From the NCBI GenBank assembly GCA_003605115.1, contig QZKY01000013.1:62001-126000 (forward strand): a stretch of DNA of 64,000 nt, read 5' to 3'. The DNA is from Oxalobacter sp. GTDB lineage: Bacteria; Pseudomonadota; Gammaproteobacteria; Burkholderiales; Burkholderiaceae_D. The notes under the pieces were generated by a model. It ran no database searches. It saw nothing but the letters and a program-made list of their open reading frames with translations, and was not told where the DNA came from. Both the position numbers and the translations under genes were made by a program. Positions 28,067-36,625 of the stretch are shown piece after piece. How positions within the stretch are numbered: the stretch's first letter is position 1; the number at the start of each line of letters is the position of its first letter.

Positions 28067-29410
28067 ATGAAACTGAGAAGCCTTGAAGATTTCTTACAAG
28101 ACGTTAAGAAGCGCGACCCCAACCAACCAGAGTTCCATCAAGCGGTGACGGAAGTGATGGAAAGCTTGTGGCCGTTCATTGAAAAAAATCCGCAGTACGC
28201 TCAAAAAGCCTTGCTTGATCGACTCGTCGAACCGGAACGCATCGTGCAATTCCGCGTCTCCTGGGTAGATGACAAAGGCAATGTTCAAGTAAACCGCGGT
28301 TATCGCATTCAGCACAGTTCCATGATTGGCCCGTACAAAGGTGGCTTGCGCTTCCACCCGACCGTCAATCTCTCTGTTCTGAAGTTCCTCGCATTCGAAC
28401 AAACATTCAAAAACTCGCTGACCACGCTGCCGATGGGCGGTGGCAAAGGCGGTTCCGACTTCGATCCGAAAGACAGAAGCGAAAATGAAATTATGCGCTT
28501 CTGCCAATCCTTCATGACGGAACTCTACCGTCACGTTGGCGCAGACACCGACGTGCCAGCAGGCGACATCGGCGTTGGCGGTCGCGAAGTTGGCTTCATG
28601 GCTGGCATGATGAAGAAACTTTCCAATCGCGCTGACTGCGTGTTCACCGGTCGTGGCATCAGCTTTGGCGGCTCACTGATCCGTCCGGAAGCCACCGGCT
28701 ACGGCTGCGTTTATTTCGTAAACGAAATGCTCAAACGCGTTGGCAAAAATATCGAAGGCATGCGCGCACTCGTTTCTGGTTCCGGTAACGTTGCGCAATA
28801 CACTGTGGAAAAACTCATGCACCTCGGCGCAAAAGTCATCACCGTTTCCGACTCTGGCGGCACTGTGGTTGATGAAGCAGGCTTTACGCCGGAAAAACTC
28901 GCGACGCTCATGCAAATCAAGAACGTTGAATACGGTCGTTGCAGCGAGTATGCAGCACGTGTTGGTGCGAAGTTTATTCCAGGCGCAACGCCTTGGCATA
29001 TTCCGGCGGACCTGGCCTTCCCGAGCGCAACCGAAAACGAGTTGAACGGTGCAGATGCCAAGATCCTCATCAAGAACGGCTTGATTGCCGTTGGCGAAGG
29101 TGCAAACATGCCATCCACCATCGAAGCTGCCTACATGTTCGAAGAAGCACGCGTACTCTACGGACCGGGCAAAGCAGCGAACGCTGGCGGTGTTGCCACC
29201 TCCGGTCTGGAAATGACGCAAAGCTCGCAACGCATGTACTGGGATCGCGATGAAGTTGATCGTCGTCTGGCTGGCATCATGAAAGCCATTCACACCCAGT
29301 GCGTCACGTACGGCACGCGTCCTGATGGCAGCGTCAGCTACATCAATGGCGCGAACATCGGCGGTTTCGTGAAAGTCGCCGACGCCATGCTGGCACAAGG
29401 CGTGATCTAA
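28067..29410 (+). CDS. gdhA: NADP-specific glutamate dehydrogenase
   Basis: A 447-residue enzyme that makes glutamate from 2-oxoglutarate and ammonium with NADPH. Characteristic segments: PYKGGLRFHP, the catalytic-lysine motif LPMGGGKGGSDFDPK, DVPAGDIGVGGREVG, and the Rossmann-type GSGNVAQYTVEKL. Length and sequence fit the bacterial hexameric NADP-type (GdhA). It is monocistronic: a strong terminator follows at 29446. It lies between two Sel1 paralogues. Confidence 0.97.
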   Translation: MKLRSLEDFLQDVKKRDPNQPEFHQAVTEVMESLWPFIEKNPQYAQKALLDRLVEPERIVQFRVSWVDDKGNVQVNRGYRIQHSSMIGPYKGGLRFHPTVNLSVLKFLAFEQTFKNSLTTLPMGGGKGGSDFDPKDRSENEIMRFCQSFMTELYRHVGADTDVPAGDIGVGGREVGFMAGMMKKLSNRADCVFTGRGISFGGSLIRPEATGYGCVYFVNEMLKRVGKNIEGMRALVSGSGNVAQYTVEKLMHLGAKVITVSDSGGTVVDEAGFTPEKLATLMQIKNVEYGRCSEYAARVGAKFIPGATPWHIPADLAFPSATENELNGADAKILIKNGLIAVGEGANMPSTIEAAYMFEEARVLYGPGKAANAGGVATSGLEMTQSSQRMYWDRDEVDRRLAGIMKAIHTQCVTYGTRPDGSVSYINGANIGGFVKVADAMLAQGVI

Positions 29411-29445
29411 TTTGCGCAGCAAAAAACGGAGTCTCCTCCAAACAC

Positions 29446-29476
29446 GCACGGCGCCACTGGCGCCGTGCTGTTTTTT
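29446..29476 (+). terminator. Rho-independent terminator of gdhA
   Basis: Perfect 10-bp stem GCACGGCGCC / GGCGCCGTGC with a 3-nt loop, followed by TG and six T, 36 bp after the gdhA stop codon. Confidence 0.92.
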
Positions 29477-29668
29477 GGGCACGTGATCTGCACTGAAAAC
29501 CGGCGCAACGGAAGTGGCACGTCAGTCTTTTTCTGACGCACGCCTCATACACTGCCCAGAATGACCCGCAATTTCAAAAACTCGCGGCACTTAACACGGT
29601 CGAAGCACGTATAAATCGACGCCAGGCACTATAATCCGAACATTGTTCCGATAATTGCCTCACCCCCA

Positions 29669-30757
29669 ATGAACACCGACCTACAAACATCCTCGCTGGA
29701 AGAATTGCACTCGCTCGCCGCGCACGGCGACATCGAGGCGCAGTACGATCTTGGCCTGATGTATGACCTGGGTATCAGTGTCCAGCAGGACGACACCACG
29801 GCCGCTGAGTGGTTTCGTCAAGCCGCAGAACAAGGACACGCGCAAGCGCAATACAACCTCGGCAACATGTATTTCCACGGTCGCGGCGTCCCCCTGGACG
29901 AAGCACAGGGGGTCATCTGGCTGCGCAAGGCTGCCGAACAAGGTCACTCCTACGCACAATACAACCTCGGCAGCATGTACCATCACGGCCGCCATGTCCC
30001 GCAAAATAATGAACTGGCTGCCCAGTGGTTTACCAGAGCAGCACAGCAAAATCATGCGAAAGCCCAAAACAGTTTGGGCATGATGTATTCAAAGGGAGAA
30101 GGCGTGCCGCATAGCAGCACGCAAGCGGCCACATGGTTCCTCAAGGCTGCCCAGCAAAACTTCTTGTCGGCACAAGTACACATGGGCTTCCTCTACGCCA
30201 ACGGCCAAGGTGTGCCCAAAGACAATGACCAGGCCGCAGCCTGGTACGCCCGCGCTGCTGAGCAAGGCGACGCACGGGCGCAAAACAATCTGGCCGTTCG
30301 CTATGCCAAAGGGCAAGGCGTACCCAAAAACGACGCGCAAGCCGTCTTCTGGTATCACAAAGCTGCCGAGCAAGGCCATCCACGCGCACAAACCAATCTC
30401 GGCCTCCGCTACGCCAGTGGCGAAGGCGTCCAAAGAGATCTCGCCACCGCCATCATGTGGTTTCGCAAAGCGGCCGAGCAAGGTAATCCCGAAGCCCAAT
30501 GCAACCTCGGCGTCTTTTACGCGAAGGGTCAGGGCGTTCCGAAGGATGAAGAAGAGGCCGCGCTATGGTATCGACGCGCAGCCAACCAGGGCTACGCCAA
30601 AGCCCAATACAATCTTGGCGGCATGTACAGCAAGGGAAGAGGCGTGCCACAAAGCGACGAACAAGCTGTCATATGGCTGCGTCATGCGGCGGAGCAAGGA
30701 CACGGCATGGCCGACAAAGTCTTGCAAGCGCTCCTTCGCCAACTGCATCATCGCTAA
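29669..30757 (+). CDS. Sel1-repeat (TPR-like) protein, copy 2
   Basis: 362 residues, the same length as the Sel1 protein at 25.8 kb and aligning with it without gaps over most of its length. Repeats such as KAAEQGHPRAQTNLGLRYASG run throughout. No signal peptide. The two are clear paralogues; differences are spread along the sequence, so the duplication is not recent. Function unknown; a scaffold role is typical of the family. It ends 33 bp before a palindromic repeat. Confidence 0.88.
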   Translation: MNTDLQTSSLEELHSLAAHGDIEAQYDLGLMYDLGISVQQDDTTAAEWFRQAAEQGHAQAQYNLGNMYFHGRGVPLDEAQGVIWLRKAAEQGHSYAQYNLGSMYHHGRHVPQNNELAAQWFTRAAQQNHAKAQNSLGMMYSKGEGVPHSSTQAATWFLKAAQQNFLSAQVHMGFLYANGQGVPKDNDQAAAWYARAAEQGDARAQNNLAVRYAKGQGVPKNDAQAVFWYHKAAEQGHPRAQTNLGLRYASGEGVQRDLATAIMWFRKAAEQGNPEAQCNLGVFYAKGQGVPKDEEEAALWYRRAANQGYAKAQYNLGGMYSKGRGVPQSDEQAVIWLRHAAEQGHGMADKVLQALLRQLHHR

Positions 30758-30790
30758 AAAAACTGGGAACGGCGTTTCACGGCACCAGCC

Positions 30791-30850
30791 CGAATAAAAT
30801 TCGGGGCATCGTAATTTACGCCGCGCGTAAAAAAACGCTAACCCCAATCA
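30791..30850. repeat. Dispersed palindromic repeat, copy B
   Basis: Core 30802-30845 (CGGGGCATCGTAATTTACG, CGCGTAAAAAAACGCTAACCCC). The interior matches copy H at 42.6 kb; the outer GGGGTCAG arms have drifted (GGGGCATC / GCTAACCCC). It sits between the stops of the Sel1 gene (30757) and the convergent NTF2-like gene (30869). Confidence 0.75.
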
Positions 30851-30868
30851 TCCCGACCGACATTCGAT

Positions 30869-31273
30869 CTACGTCTTTCCCAGCGCGACAAAAATCTCCG
30901 CACGGATCCGCCACCGCCCATCCTGCTTCACCCACTGCGCCGCGTAGCGCCCGCCAATAACGGGCGACGCTTGCACCTCTCCGGGATGACCGACCCAACG
31001 TCCCACCTCGAAAGCCAGCAATCCGTCTGCGCTGACATCAACGGATTCCGTCTCGCGCTGATATACCAGTGGCACGACAGAAGCATCGTCCGGCTGGAGC
31101 GCCGCCAACGCTTCCTTTACGCCTTGCACGGCTTGCCCAAGCGCACGACGCACCGTGATGTCCTCAGTCCAAAAACTGGCGACGGCCTGAAAATCGCCGG
31201 TGGCGATGGCTGCAGTTTGTGCCGCGCGAGCGGTGCGTATCAAAACGGCGTCAGAATGATTTTGTATCTGCAT
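30869..31273 (-). CDS. NTF2/SnoaL-like domain protein
   Basis: About 134 residues (ATG 31273; a GTG three codons earlier is possible). The pattern AIATGDFQAVASFWTEDITVRRALG and the closing GGRYAAQWVKQDGRWRIRAEIF is that of the SnoaL/DUF4440 branch of the NTF2-like cone fold, used by isomerases, cyclases and many proteins of unknown role. No signal peptide. No neighbouring pathway genes hint at a substrate. No clear ribosome-binding site is seen for either start. Confidence 0.75.
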   Translation of the reverse strand: MQIQNHSDAVLIRTARAAQTAAIATGDFQAVASFWTEDITVRRALGQAVQGVKEALAALQPDDASVVPLVYQRETESVDVSADGLLAFEVGRWVGHPGEVQASPVIGGRYAAQWVKQDGRWRIRAEIFVALGKT

Positions 31274-31355
31274 CTTTTGCACAATGGTTACATGAAAGCG
31301 CTTCGCTTTTCATCGGTTGAAAACAATTCGCGACCGCTTTGGCTTTCTATACTTT

Positions 31356-31793
31356 TTAAATTCGCACAGGGAGCCGCGCGCGCAATTCTGCGCTCGTCAG
31401 GGAAGTGTAATCTTTATCGATCTCCAGCGATACCAAGGCACCGAGAGGTGCGCCGAAATGCGTGCGCAACACGCCCAAAAACGCGGGAGACGCCGCCACC
31501 ACAAGGCGCTCGAAGGCTTGCGCTTTTCGTCCTTCCTCAAGGCGATCTGCAATTAACTTGGCAAAGCGGATCTGCTCCTGCTGCTTTGGGGTGACTTCCA
31601 CTTCCATCGCATGACGCCCCTCGCCCTGGCTGTCGAAACTGCGGCCAGGCCGATCACTGATCAGATCCTTCGTCTTGACGCGCGCATTGGGATTGTCAAA
31701 AGTCGTGATGTTGCTCAACGGTGCTATCGGCGAGTCTGCACTCATCAGCGTGGCTTGGCTGCTATTTGCAACGAGAATCCATATTTTTGCCAT
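31356..31793 (-). CDS. Host-attachment protein family (PF10116-like)
   Basis: About 145 residues from ATG 31793 (MAKIWILVANSSQATL), which has a GGGGGAAA ribosome-binding site; the open frame continues upstream but without such a signal. The sequence pattern (N-terminal WILVANSSQATL, then GRSFDSQGEGRHAMEVEVTPKQQEQ, RLVVAASPAFLGVLR, and DKDYTSL near the end) fits the family annotated as required for attachment to host cells, related in fold to translation termination factor eRF1 domain 1. The name comes from Agrobacterium work; the biochemical function is not established. Confidence 0.8.
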   Translation of the reverse strand: MAKIWILVANSSQATLMSADSPIAPLSNITTFDNPNARVKTKDLISDRPGRSFDSQGEGRHAMEVEVTPKQQEQIRFAKLIADRLEEGRKAQAFERLVVAASPAFLGVLRTHFGAPLGALVSLEIDKDYTSLTSAELRARLPVRI

Positions 31794-31925
31794 ATTATTT
31801 CCCCCGTGAAATCCATCATCAACTATTTGTTGGTCGGAAAAGCGTAACATCAACGCTGCCCGCACAGGAAAAAATAGCGCTACGTTTTGACCTGAGATAA
31901 TGCCTTGTGCGGTTTTCCGTTATCG

Positions 31926-31977
31926 CCTTCTCGTGGTGCCTCGCTCAACAACCTTCTCGTGGTGCCTCGCTCAACAA
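31926..31977. repeat. Two perfect tandem copies of a 26-bp unit
   Basis: Positions 31926-31951 and 31952-31977 are identical (unit begins CCTTCTCGTGGTGCC and ends CTCAACAA). Probably a recent slippage or duplication event; no palindrome or coding capacity is evident. Confidence 0.9.
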
Positions 31978-32023
31978 ATTTGAAGCTGTCATTTATAGAA
32001 ATCCGTAATCCCAGATCAAAGTT

Positions 32024-32054
32024 AAAAAAACCCTGACGGCTTGCGCCGCCAGGG
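32024..32054 (-). terminator. Rho-independent terminator of the CoA-transferase gene
   Basis: On the minus strand CCCTGGCGGC / GCCGTCAGGG form a 10-bp stem (one mismatch) with a GCAA tetraloop, followed by seven T. Confidence 0.9.
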
Positions 32055-32175
32055 TCTGCTTCTTACCAATTACGCTTCTAAGCAATTACAACTAACTCAC
32101 TACCAACTGCCAAACAACCAATAATAGGTGGATCATTAGTTGCTTGTTTTTGCCGCATTGTGGCGCGGCTCACCA

Positions 32176-33678
32176 TCAAGGCAGCATCGAGCCGGTTTCG
32201 CGCTGGCGAGCGAACCACTCGAATGCCTTCTCGATCACGTGCGGGGTTTGACCGCCACGTTTATTCGCTTCTTCGACATACTTGTACAGTTCCGGCTTGA
32301 AGTTCGGATGCGCACAGTTCTTGATGATGAGTTGCGCGCGCTCGCGCGGTGCCAGACCGCGGATGTCTGCAATACCCTGATCGGTAATGATCACGTCCAC
32401 GTTGTGCTCATGGTGGTCAACGTGCGGCACCATCGGCAAAACGCGGGACACCTTCTCACCAACCTGTGCCGCACGGGTCAGGAAGATAGTGGTGTGTGCG
32501 TTGTTCGCGAAGTCGCCCGAACCGCCGATACCGTTCATGATGTGCGTGCCACCAATGTGCGTGGAGTTCACGTTCCCGTAAATGTCCACATCCATTGCGG
32601 TGTTCACAGCAATCAGGTTGATGCGCTTGACCAGCTCGGCATTGTTGCTGACCTCGGTCGGACGCAGCATAATCTTGTCTTTGTACCGATCAAAGTTACC
32701 AAAGACCTTCTCGGTCATCTTCGGCGAAATGGTGATCGCAGTACCAGCGGCGTAAATCATCTTGCCGCAATCGAGCAGGTCAAAGGTGGAGTCTTGCAAC
32801 ACTTCGGAAAACATCAGCAGGTTTTCGAATGGCCCATCCATGAGACCCCACAGCGCAGCGTTCGCCACAGAACCCACACCCGCTTGCAACGGACCCAGGC
32901 TGTTGGTCAAGCGCCCCACTTTGATTTCGTTCAGGAAGAACTGTTTCAGGTTCGCTGCCATCGCGTCTTGCGACGGATCGGCCAGTACGTTCTCCGATGG
33001 AGAATCCAGCTTGTTGGTGATAACAATGCCGACGATCTTGCTCGGATCAACCTTAACGCCAGTGGTGCCCGTGCGGTCACGCGGATGCATGAGCGGGATG
33101 GGCTCTGCATTGGGCATACGCTTAGGAACATAGTAATCGTGAACACCTTCCAACCCATCCGGCATGCCGATGTTCACTTCCAGAATGATTTGCTGCGCGT
33201 ATTCCAGGAACACGCCGGTATTGCCGAAGGAAGTCGTCGGAATGATCACGCCGTCTTCTGTCACGGCCGTCGCTTCGATCACAACCAAATCCGGCTTGGG
33301 CAATTGGCCTTGACGAATCTGGTAGCCTTGATCGGACAGATTTTGGTCAAAGTAGAGCATCTTCCCAGCATTGATGGATGCGCGCATATCGCGGTCAGAC
33401 ATGAATGGCATACGCTTCGTGATCGCCCCCGCGCGCGCCATCGCGCCATCAACGTCTGCGCCCATTGAAGCGCCGGTCATCAAATAGATTTTCCGGCCAT
33501 CCTTTGCCGCCGCATCGGCAAAGGCAAAGGGGACAAACTTGGGATCGCCAGCGCGGGTAAAACCGCTCATGCCGACGACCATACCGTTCTTGATGAATGC
33601 TTGCGCTGCTTCAGCGGTCATGATTTTGCTGTGCAGTGCGGGGATGCGAATGCGTTTTTTGATTTTAGCTTGATCCAT
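32176..33678 (-). CDS. Acetyl-CoA hydrolase/transferase family protein (probable succinyl-CoA:acetate CoA-transferase)
   Basis: 500 residues from ATG 33678, which follows AAGGAG at good spacing. It belongs to the Ach1/ScpC/SucCoAT class: N-terminal domain with MVVGMSGFTRAGDPKFVPFAFA, and the C-terminal half with SVANAALWGLMDGPFENL, containing the oxyanion-glutamate region, and GIGGSGDFANNAHTTIF. Members move CoA between succinate/propionate and acetate or hydrolyse acetyl-CoA. Exact substrate is not decided by sequence alone. It is monocistronic with its own terminator. Confidence 0.9.
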   Translation of the reverse strand: MDQAKIKKRIRIPALHSKIMTAEAAQAFIKNGMVVGMSGFTRAGDPKFVPFAFADAAAKDGRKIYLMTGASMGADVDGAMARAGAITKRMPFMSDRDMRASINAGKMLYFDQNLSDQGYQIRQGQLPKPDLVVIEATAVTEDGVIIPTTSFGNTGVFLEYAQQIILEVNIGMPDGLEGVHDYYVPKRMPNAEPIPLMHPRDRTGTTGVKVDPSKIVGIVITNKLDSPSENVLADPSQDAMAANLKQFFLNEIKVGRLTNSLGPLQAGVGSVANAALWGLMDGPFENLLMFSEVLQDSTFDLLDCGKMIYAAGTAITISPKMTEKVFGNFDRYKDKIMLRPTEVSNNAELVKRINLIAVNTAMDVDIYGNVNSTHIGGTHIMNGIGGSGDFANNAHTTIFLTRAAQVGEKVSRVLPMVPHVDHHEHNVDVIITDQGIADIRGLAPRERAQLIIKNCAHPNFKPELYKYVEEANKRGGQTPHVIEKAFEWFARQRETGSMLP

Positions 33679-34057
33679 GGTGCTAACTCCTTGTTTGCAT
33701 TGTTGTTCTGGAACATTGCACAACGTCGAGAAGACACCTGGTCGGAATCCGCCTGACGTTGACAGTTCGCCTGGAAAACAGGAAAGGTACAATTTCAGAC
33801 GCATTCCCGGATTCGATCGCAGAGATGAATCGGGATGCGCCGGGGGTGACGCAATTGATGCAGATGAAGTGGGTGATGCAGCTATAGCCAGTTCATTCTA
33901 CTGAATACCTGCGCCATTTCATGCACAATACCCATTTGTCACGCATGGGAATTATGGCGGCCTGCGAGGGTGATGCGGGAGGGAAATAAGGGGGCTGCCT
34001 GGGCTTACGGCTGCAGTTTCATTCCCTGCTTGGCTAGAACGAAGCGTAAGGAAAACC
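33679..34057. other. Intergenic region, no gene seen
   Basis: About 380 bp upstream of the CoA-transferase gene. It contains that gene's ribosome-binding site and probably its promoter. A TTGACA hexamer occurs on the plus strand at 33759. No protein-coding frame with a recognisable product was found. Confidence 0.45.
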
Positions 34058-34095
34058 GGGTCAGCGTAATTTACGCTGACCTTGAATTTTTTATT
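34058..34095. repeat. Dispersed palindromic repeat, copy C (compact form)
   Basis: GGTCAGCGTAA / TTACGCTGACC form an almost gap-free palindrome (34059-34081), followed by TTGAATTTTTTATTC. The outer sequence to the left is GGAAAACCGG, as in other copies. The stop codon of the next leftward gene (34091-34093) lies within its right flank. Confidence 0.75.
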
Positions 34096-34390
34096 CTGCG
34101 AGTTTCCAAACCTGCTCAAACACATCGGGCGCGCAAGGGAGCATTTCCCCATCGGCACGCGTAATGATGTAATCGCCAGCGGTGACCGGCATCAATCCTT
34201 CTGCTGTTTCAAGGGCATAGACCAGCGTGACCAGACGGCTGCCAATGCTGTCTTCCCAGGCACAATAAATGATGGAATCTTCCCTGACGGTGCCTTCGGG
34301 TGTTATCAAAATTTTGATGACTTCCGGGTGATCGCCGTGCTTGAACCACTGGACAGCTTCGACGACTTCAGATGCGTTTTTATATTTCAC
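34091..34390 (-). CDS. Phage-type PGDYG-like small protein
   Basis: 99 residues starting with GTG (34390) after a GAGGAAA ribosome-binding site. The pattern AVQWFKHGDHPEV, ALETAEGLMPVTAGDYIITRADGEMLPCAPDVFEQVW is that of small proteins common in tailed phages and prophages (the PGDYG-like family); function unknown. No other phage gene is next to it, so it is a stray. It lies at the left end of the accessory block and its stop falls in the flank of a palindromic repeat. Confidence 0.7.
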   Translation of the reverse strand: MKYKNASEVVEAVQWFKHGDHPEVIKILITPEGTVREDSIIYCAWEDSIGSRLVTLVYALETAEGLMPVTAGDYIITRADGEMLPCAPDVFEQVWKLAE

Positions 34391-34415
34391 TGGCTTTCCT
34401 CGCTGAATCCCAATT

Positions 34416-34445
34416 CATTTCATTTCACTTCACTTCACTTCACTT
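34416..34445. repeat. Pentanucleotide repeat at the end of the mscS gene
   Basis: Six tandem 5-bp units: CATTT twice then CACTT four times. It spans the stop codon (34430-34432) of the channel gene and encodes its last residues (GSEVK). Copy-number change would alter the last few residues, but a stop would still be met inside the repeat. Confidence 0.85.
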
Positions 34446-35260
34446 CCCAGCAGTCTGATCTCGCGCTGCGGGAACGGGATGACGATTTGTCGTGCAGCGA
34501 ACGTCTCCAGTATGGCCTTGTTGATCTCGCCGATCGCCGCTTCATAGTCAGGCACACTCACCCAGGGGGAGACTCTGATGTTGACACTGGAGTCCCCCAG
34601 CTCTGTCACGCCAATGACCGGCTCTGGCTCAGGCAACACACGCGCGTTTGCGCTCAGTGTCTCTTTGACCAAGCTTAACGCCACATTGATATCTGTGCCG
34701 TAGGCAACGGAAACCAGAATATTCAGTTGCCGTATCCGACCATAATTGTGCAAGATTTCACCAACAATTTTACGGTTGGGAATGACGACCTTCGACTTGT
34801 CGGTGTGTCCCAAAGTTGTGCTGAACAACGTGACATCCAGCACTTCGCCCTCTTCCTTGGTGATGGAGATGTAATCTCCAACCGCATAAGGTCTGGTGAA
34901 GATAATGGTGAGACCTGCCACAAGGTTGCCCAAGAGCCCCTGCATTGCCAGCGCTACCCCTGCACCCGCCACACCAAGACCGGCGATGAGGGGCAGCAGT
35001 TCTACGCCAAGATTTTGCAGCGCGATGATCGCAAAAAGACCCAAGACCGCAATGTGTGCCATGCGTACCAGCAACCCACGCACGGGTGCAGCGAGATTCA
35101 AGGGCGACAACAGGCGATCCAAAATCCGACCGAACCATCGACCAGCGATATAACCGACCACCATAATAATAATGGCGACGATCAGCTTCGGCCCAAACCT
35201 GACGGCCATATCCAGAATGGATGCCTTAACCTGATCCAGTGACTGTAGTGAGCTGTCCAT
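34430..35260 (-). CDS. Small-conductance mechanosensitive channel (MscS family)
   Basis: 276 residues, the standard length for E. coli MscS. Three membrane helices (about residues 22-45, 65-85, 90-125); the pore helix TM3 contains LGVAGAGVALAMQGLLGNLVAGL. The beta domain follows with PYAVGDYISITKEEGEVLDV and VVIPNRKIVGE. Role: releases osmolytes on hypo-osmotic shock. The C-terminus is encoded by a pentanucleotide repeat. It could belong to the core chromosome or to the accessory block; its base composition resembles the core. Confidence 0.92.
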   Translation of the reverse strand: MDSSLQSLDQVKASILDMAVRFGPKLIVAIIIMVVGYIAGRWFGRILDRLLSPLNLAAPVRGLLVRMAHIAVLGLFAIIALQNLGVELLPLIAGLGVAGAGVALAMQGLLGNLVAGLTIIFTRPYAVGDYISITKEEGEVLDVTLFSTTLGHTDKSKVVIPNRKIVGEILHNYGRIRQLNILVSVAYGTDINVALSLVKETLSANARVLPEPEPVIGVTELGDSSVNIRVSPWVSVPDYEAAIGEINKAILETFAARQIVIPFPQREIRLLGSEVK

Positions 35261-35351
35261 TCAATGTCCCTTCTGTCGGTGGTGCGCTGTGCAAAGCGGC
35301 CTGTCGCTCTTCTGCGAAGTGTCAAACCGCGGCCTGCCCCTTGTTACTCAT

Positions 35352-35465
35352 ATTCAACTCTGCTGCGATGCGGAGGAAAAACCGGGGTCAGAGTTTTTTT
35401 ACGCGAAGCGTAAATTACTCTGACCCCGAATTTTTCCGAAATTAAGTGATGCTGACCCCTTTAAT
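35352..35465. repeat. Dispersed palindromic repeat, copy D, within a longer repeat left of dinD
   Basis: The palindromic core 35384-35427 (GGGGTCAGAG...CTCTGACCCC) sits in a unit of about 114 bp that recurs without gaps at 36415-36528, with about ten differences. The right part (TTAAGTGATGCTGACCCC, ending at 35459) is a second short motif that recurs alone elsewhere in this block. It lies 25 bp downstream of the dinD stop. Confidence 0.9.
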
Positions 35466-35489
35466 TTGAAGGGAAGTGATACGGCATGG

Positions 35490-36344
35490 TTATTCTTTCT
35501 TCGGCAGTTTGCCGGATTGTTGTTGCAAACGCTTTTCGTCCGATTTGACACGGCGCTCCAGCTTCCGGATGTCTTCCTCTGCTGGCAACTGTTCTGGCTG
35601 AATACCACGCTCTGCCAGCATGTTGCGCACGCTAAGATTGTTTTGAACATGCTCTCCGGTAATGGCATTTTCTCCTTGCATGCTTGCCTGCTGCACGTTG
35701 TGATTGGTCATTTCTGTTGCCAAATTTTTTGCAGCAATGGTCAGCGTCGGCAGAAAGTCGGCGAGTGGACGAGTCTGAACGATGCCGTATTTTTCTTTCA
35801 TCGCTTGCGTGGTGTTCCCGCCAAACAGCGCTGCGTCACCTTTCGATCGTATGCGAGCAAAGCCATCATCGTCAACGCCACGCTCATAAATGTTTTGCGA
35901 TAGCGTTTTTTCAGATTCGCGCAAACGCTCGCGCGCATCCAGCCGCGCCTGAAGGCGCATACGGTCTTCAATCAATTCCTGCTTGCGCGTTTGTGTGGCG
36001 AAGTAACTTTGTGCAAAAGCTATTTGCTCCTTGCGCGGATCGCCATTTTGCGCCACCAAATAGCAGGCGTAGCGAGTGAGCATAAAATCCTCTACCTCAC
36101 GCTCTGCGCCACTACCCAACTTGACCATTTTCGTGACGCCACGAAAATGGTCGTCTGGGCTGTAACCCGTTGATTTGCAAGAATCTATGGCACGTTGAAT
36201 AGCGGTCTGGAAGTTTTCCCATCGGGCATAGCCCAGTGGTTCCATCAAATCGCGCGCAAACCAGAATTCAACATTTTCGTCCGGAATTTTCTGGCTTAAT
36301 GCATCAAAACTGTTTTTCAGATAATCAAGCGTACTAGACGTCAT
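35490..36344 (-). CDS. dinD: DNA-damage-inducible protein D (DinD-like)
   Basis: 284 residues. The N-terminal Bro/KilA-like domain (VEFWFARDLMEPLGYARWENF, then GYSPDDHFRGVTKMVKLGSGAEREVEDFML, RYACYLVAQNGDPRKEQIAFAQ) and the helical middle (LQARLDARERLRESEKTLS) match DinD, which in E. coli is SOS-induced and inhibits RecA filament activity. No LexA box (CTG-N10-CAG) was found upstream, so SOS control is not supported here. The gene is bracketed by two ungapped copies of a 114-bp repeat, which suggests it moved in as a unit. Confidence 0.85.
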   Translation of the reverse strand: MTSSTLDYLKNSFDALSQKIPDENVEFWFARDLMEPLGYARWENFQTAIQRAIDSCKSTGYSPDDHFRGVTKMVKLGSGAEREVEDFMLTRYACYLVAQNGDPRKEQIAFAQSYFATQTRKQELIEDRMRLQARLDARERLRESEKTLSQNIYERGVDDDGFARIRSKGDAALFGGNTTQAMKEKYGIVQTRPLADFLPTLTIAAKNLATEMTNHNVQQASMQGENAITGEHVQNNLSVRNMLAERGIQPEQLPAEEDIRKLERRVKSDEKRLQQQSGKLPKKE

Positions 36345-36414
36345 TCAACCAATCCTTCCCTTCAAACATAAACCCACAGCTCGAAAAAACCTGGCCTATC
36401 GCCTATTGGACAAT

Positions 36415-36528
36415 ACTCAACTCTGCTGCAATGTGAAGGAAAAACCGGGGCCAGAGTTTTTTTGCGCGCAGCGTAAATTACTCTGACCCCGAATTTTTCC
36501 AAAATTAAGTGATGCTGACCCCTTTAGT
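36415..36528. repeat. Dispersed palindromic repeat, copy E, within a longer repeat right of dinD
   Basis: Direct-repeat partner of 35352-35465, offset 1063 bp with no gaps. Palindromic core 36447-36490 (GGGGCCAG...CTCTGACCCC) and the short right motif TTAAGTGATGCTGACCCC. It lies about 100 bp downstream of the stop of the 91-residue orphan gene. Confidence 0.9.
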
Positions 36529-36625
36529 TGTTATTCACGAAAAAATATTTGCGTCTAGCCCCTATAGTTACTGCTGCATGTTTTTTAAATTTAATCGCCG
36601 CTGATCTATTTGATCCGCATCATGT

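Larger units (their letters stand above)
31794..32175. other. Intergenic region with tandem duplication and a terminator
   Basis: About 380 bp between two leftward genes. It holds a perfect 26-bp tandem duplication (31926-31977) and the terminator of the CoA-transferase gene (32024-32054). The rest shows no gene. The promoter of the host-attachment gene should lie near its left end. Confidence 0.5.

Noticed and set aside
32140-33468. A 442-codon plus-strand open frame opposite the CoA-transferase gene
   Set aside because: The opposite strand has a clear family match, ribosome-binding site and terminator; this one has none.
34091-34390. A prophage around the PGDYG-like gene
   Set aside because: No structural, integrase or lysis genes lie nearby; the gene is an isolated phage-type relic or passenger.
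36345-36420. LexA box upstream of dinD
   Set aside because: No CTG-N10-CAG palindrome was found in the upstream 75 bp, so SOS control is not claimed.
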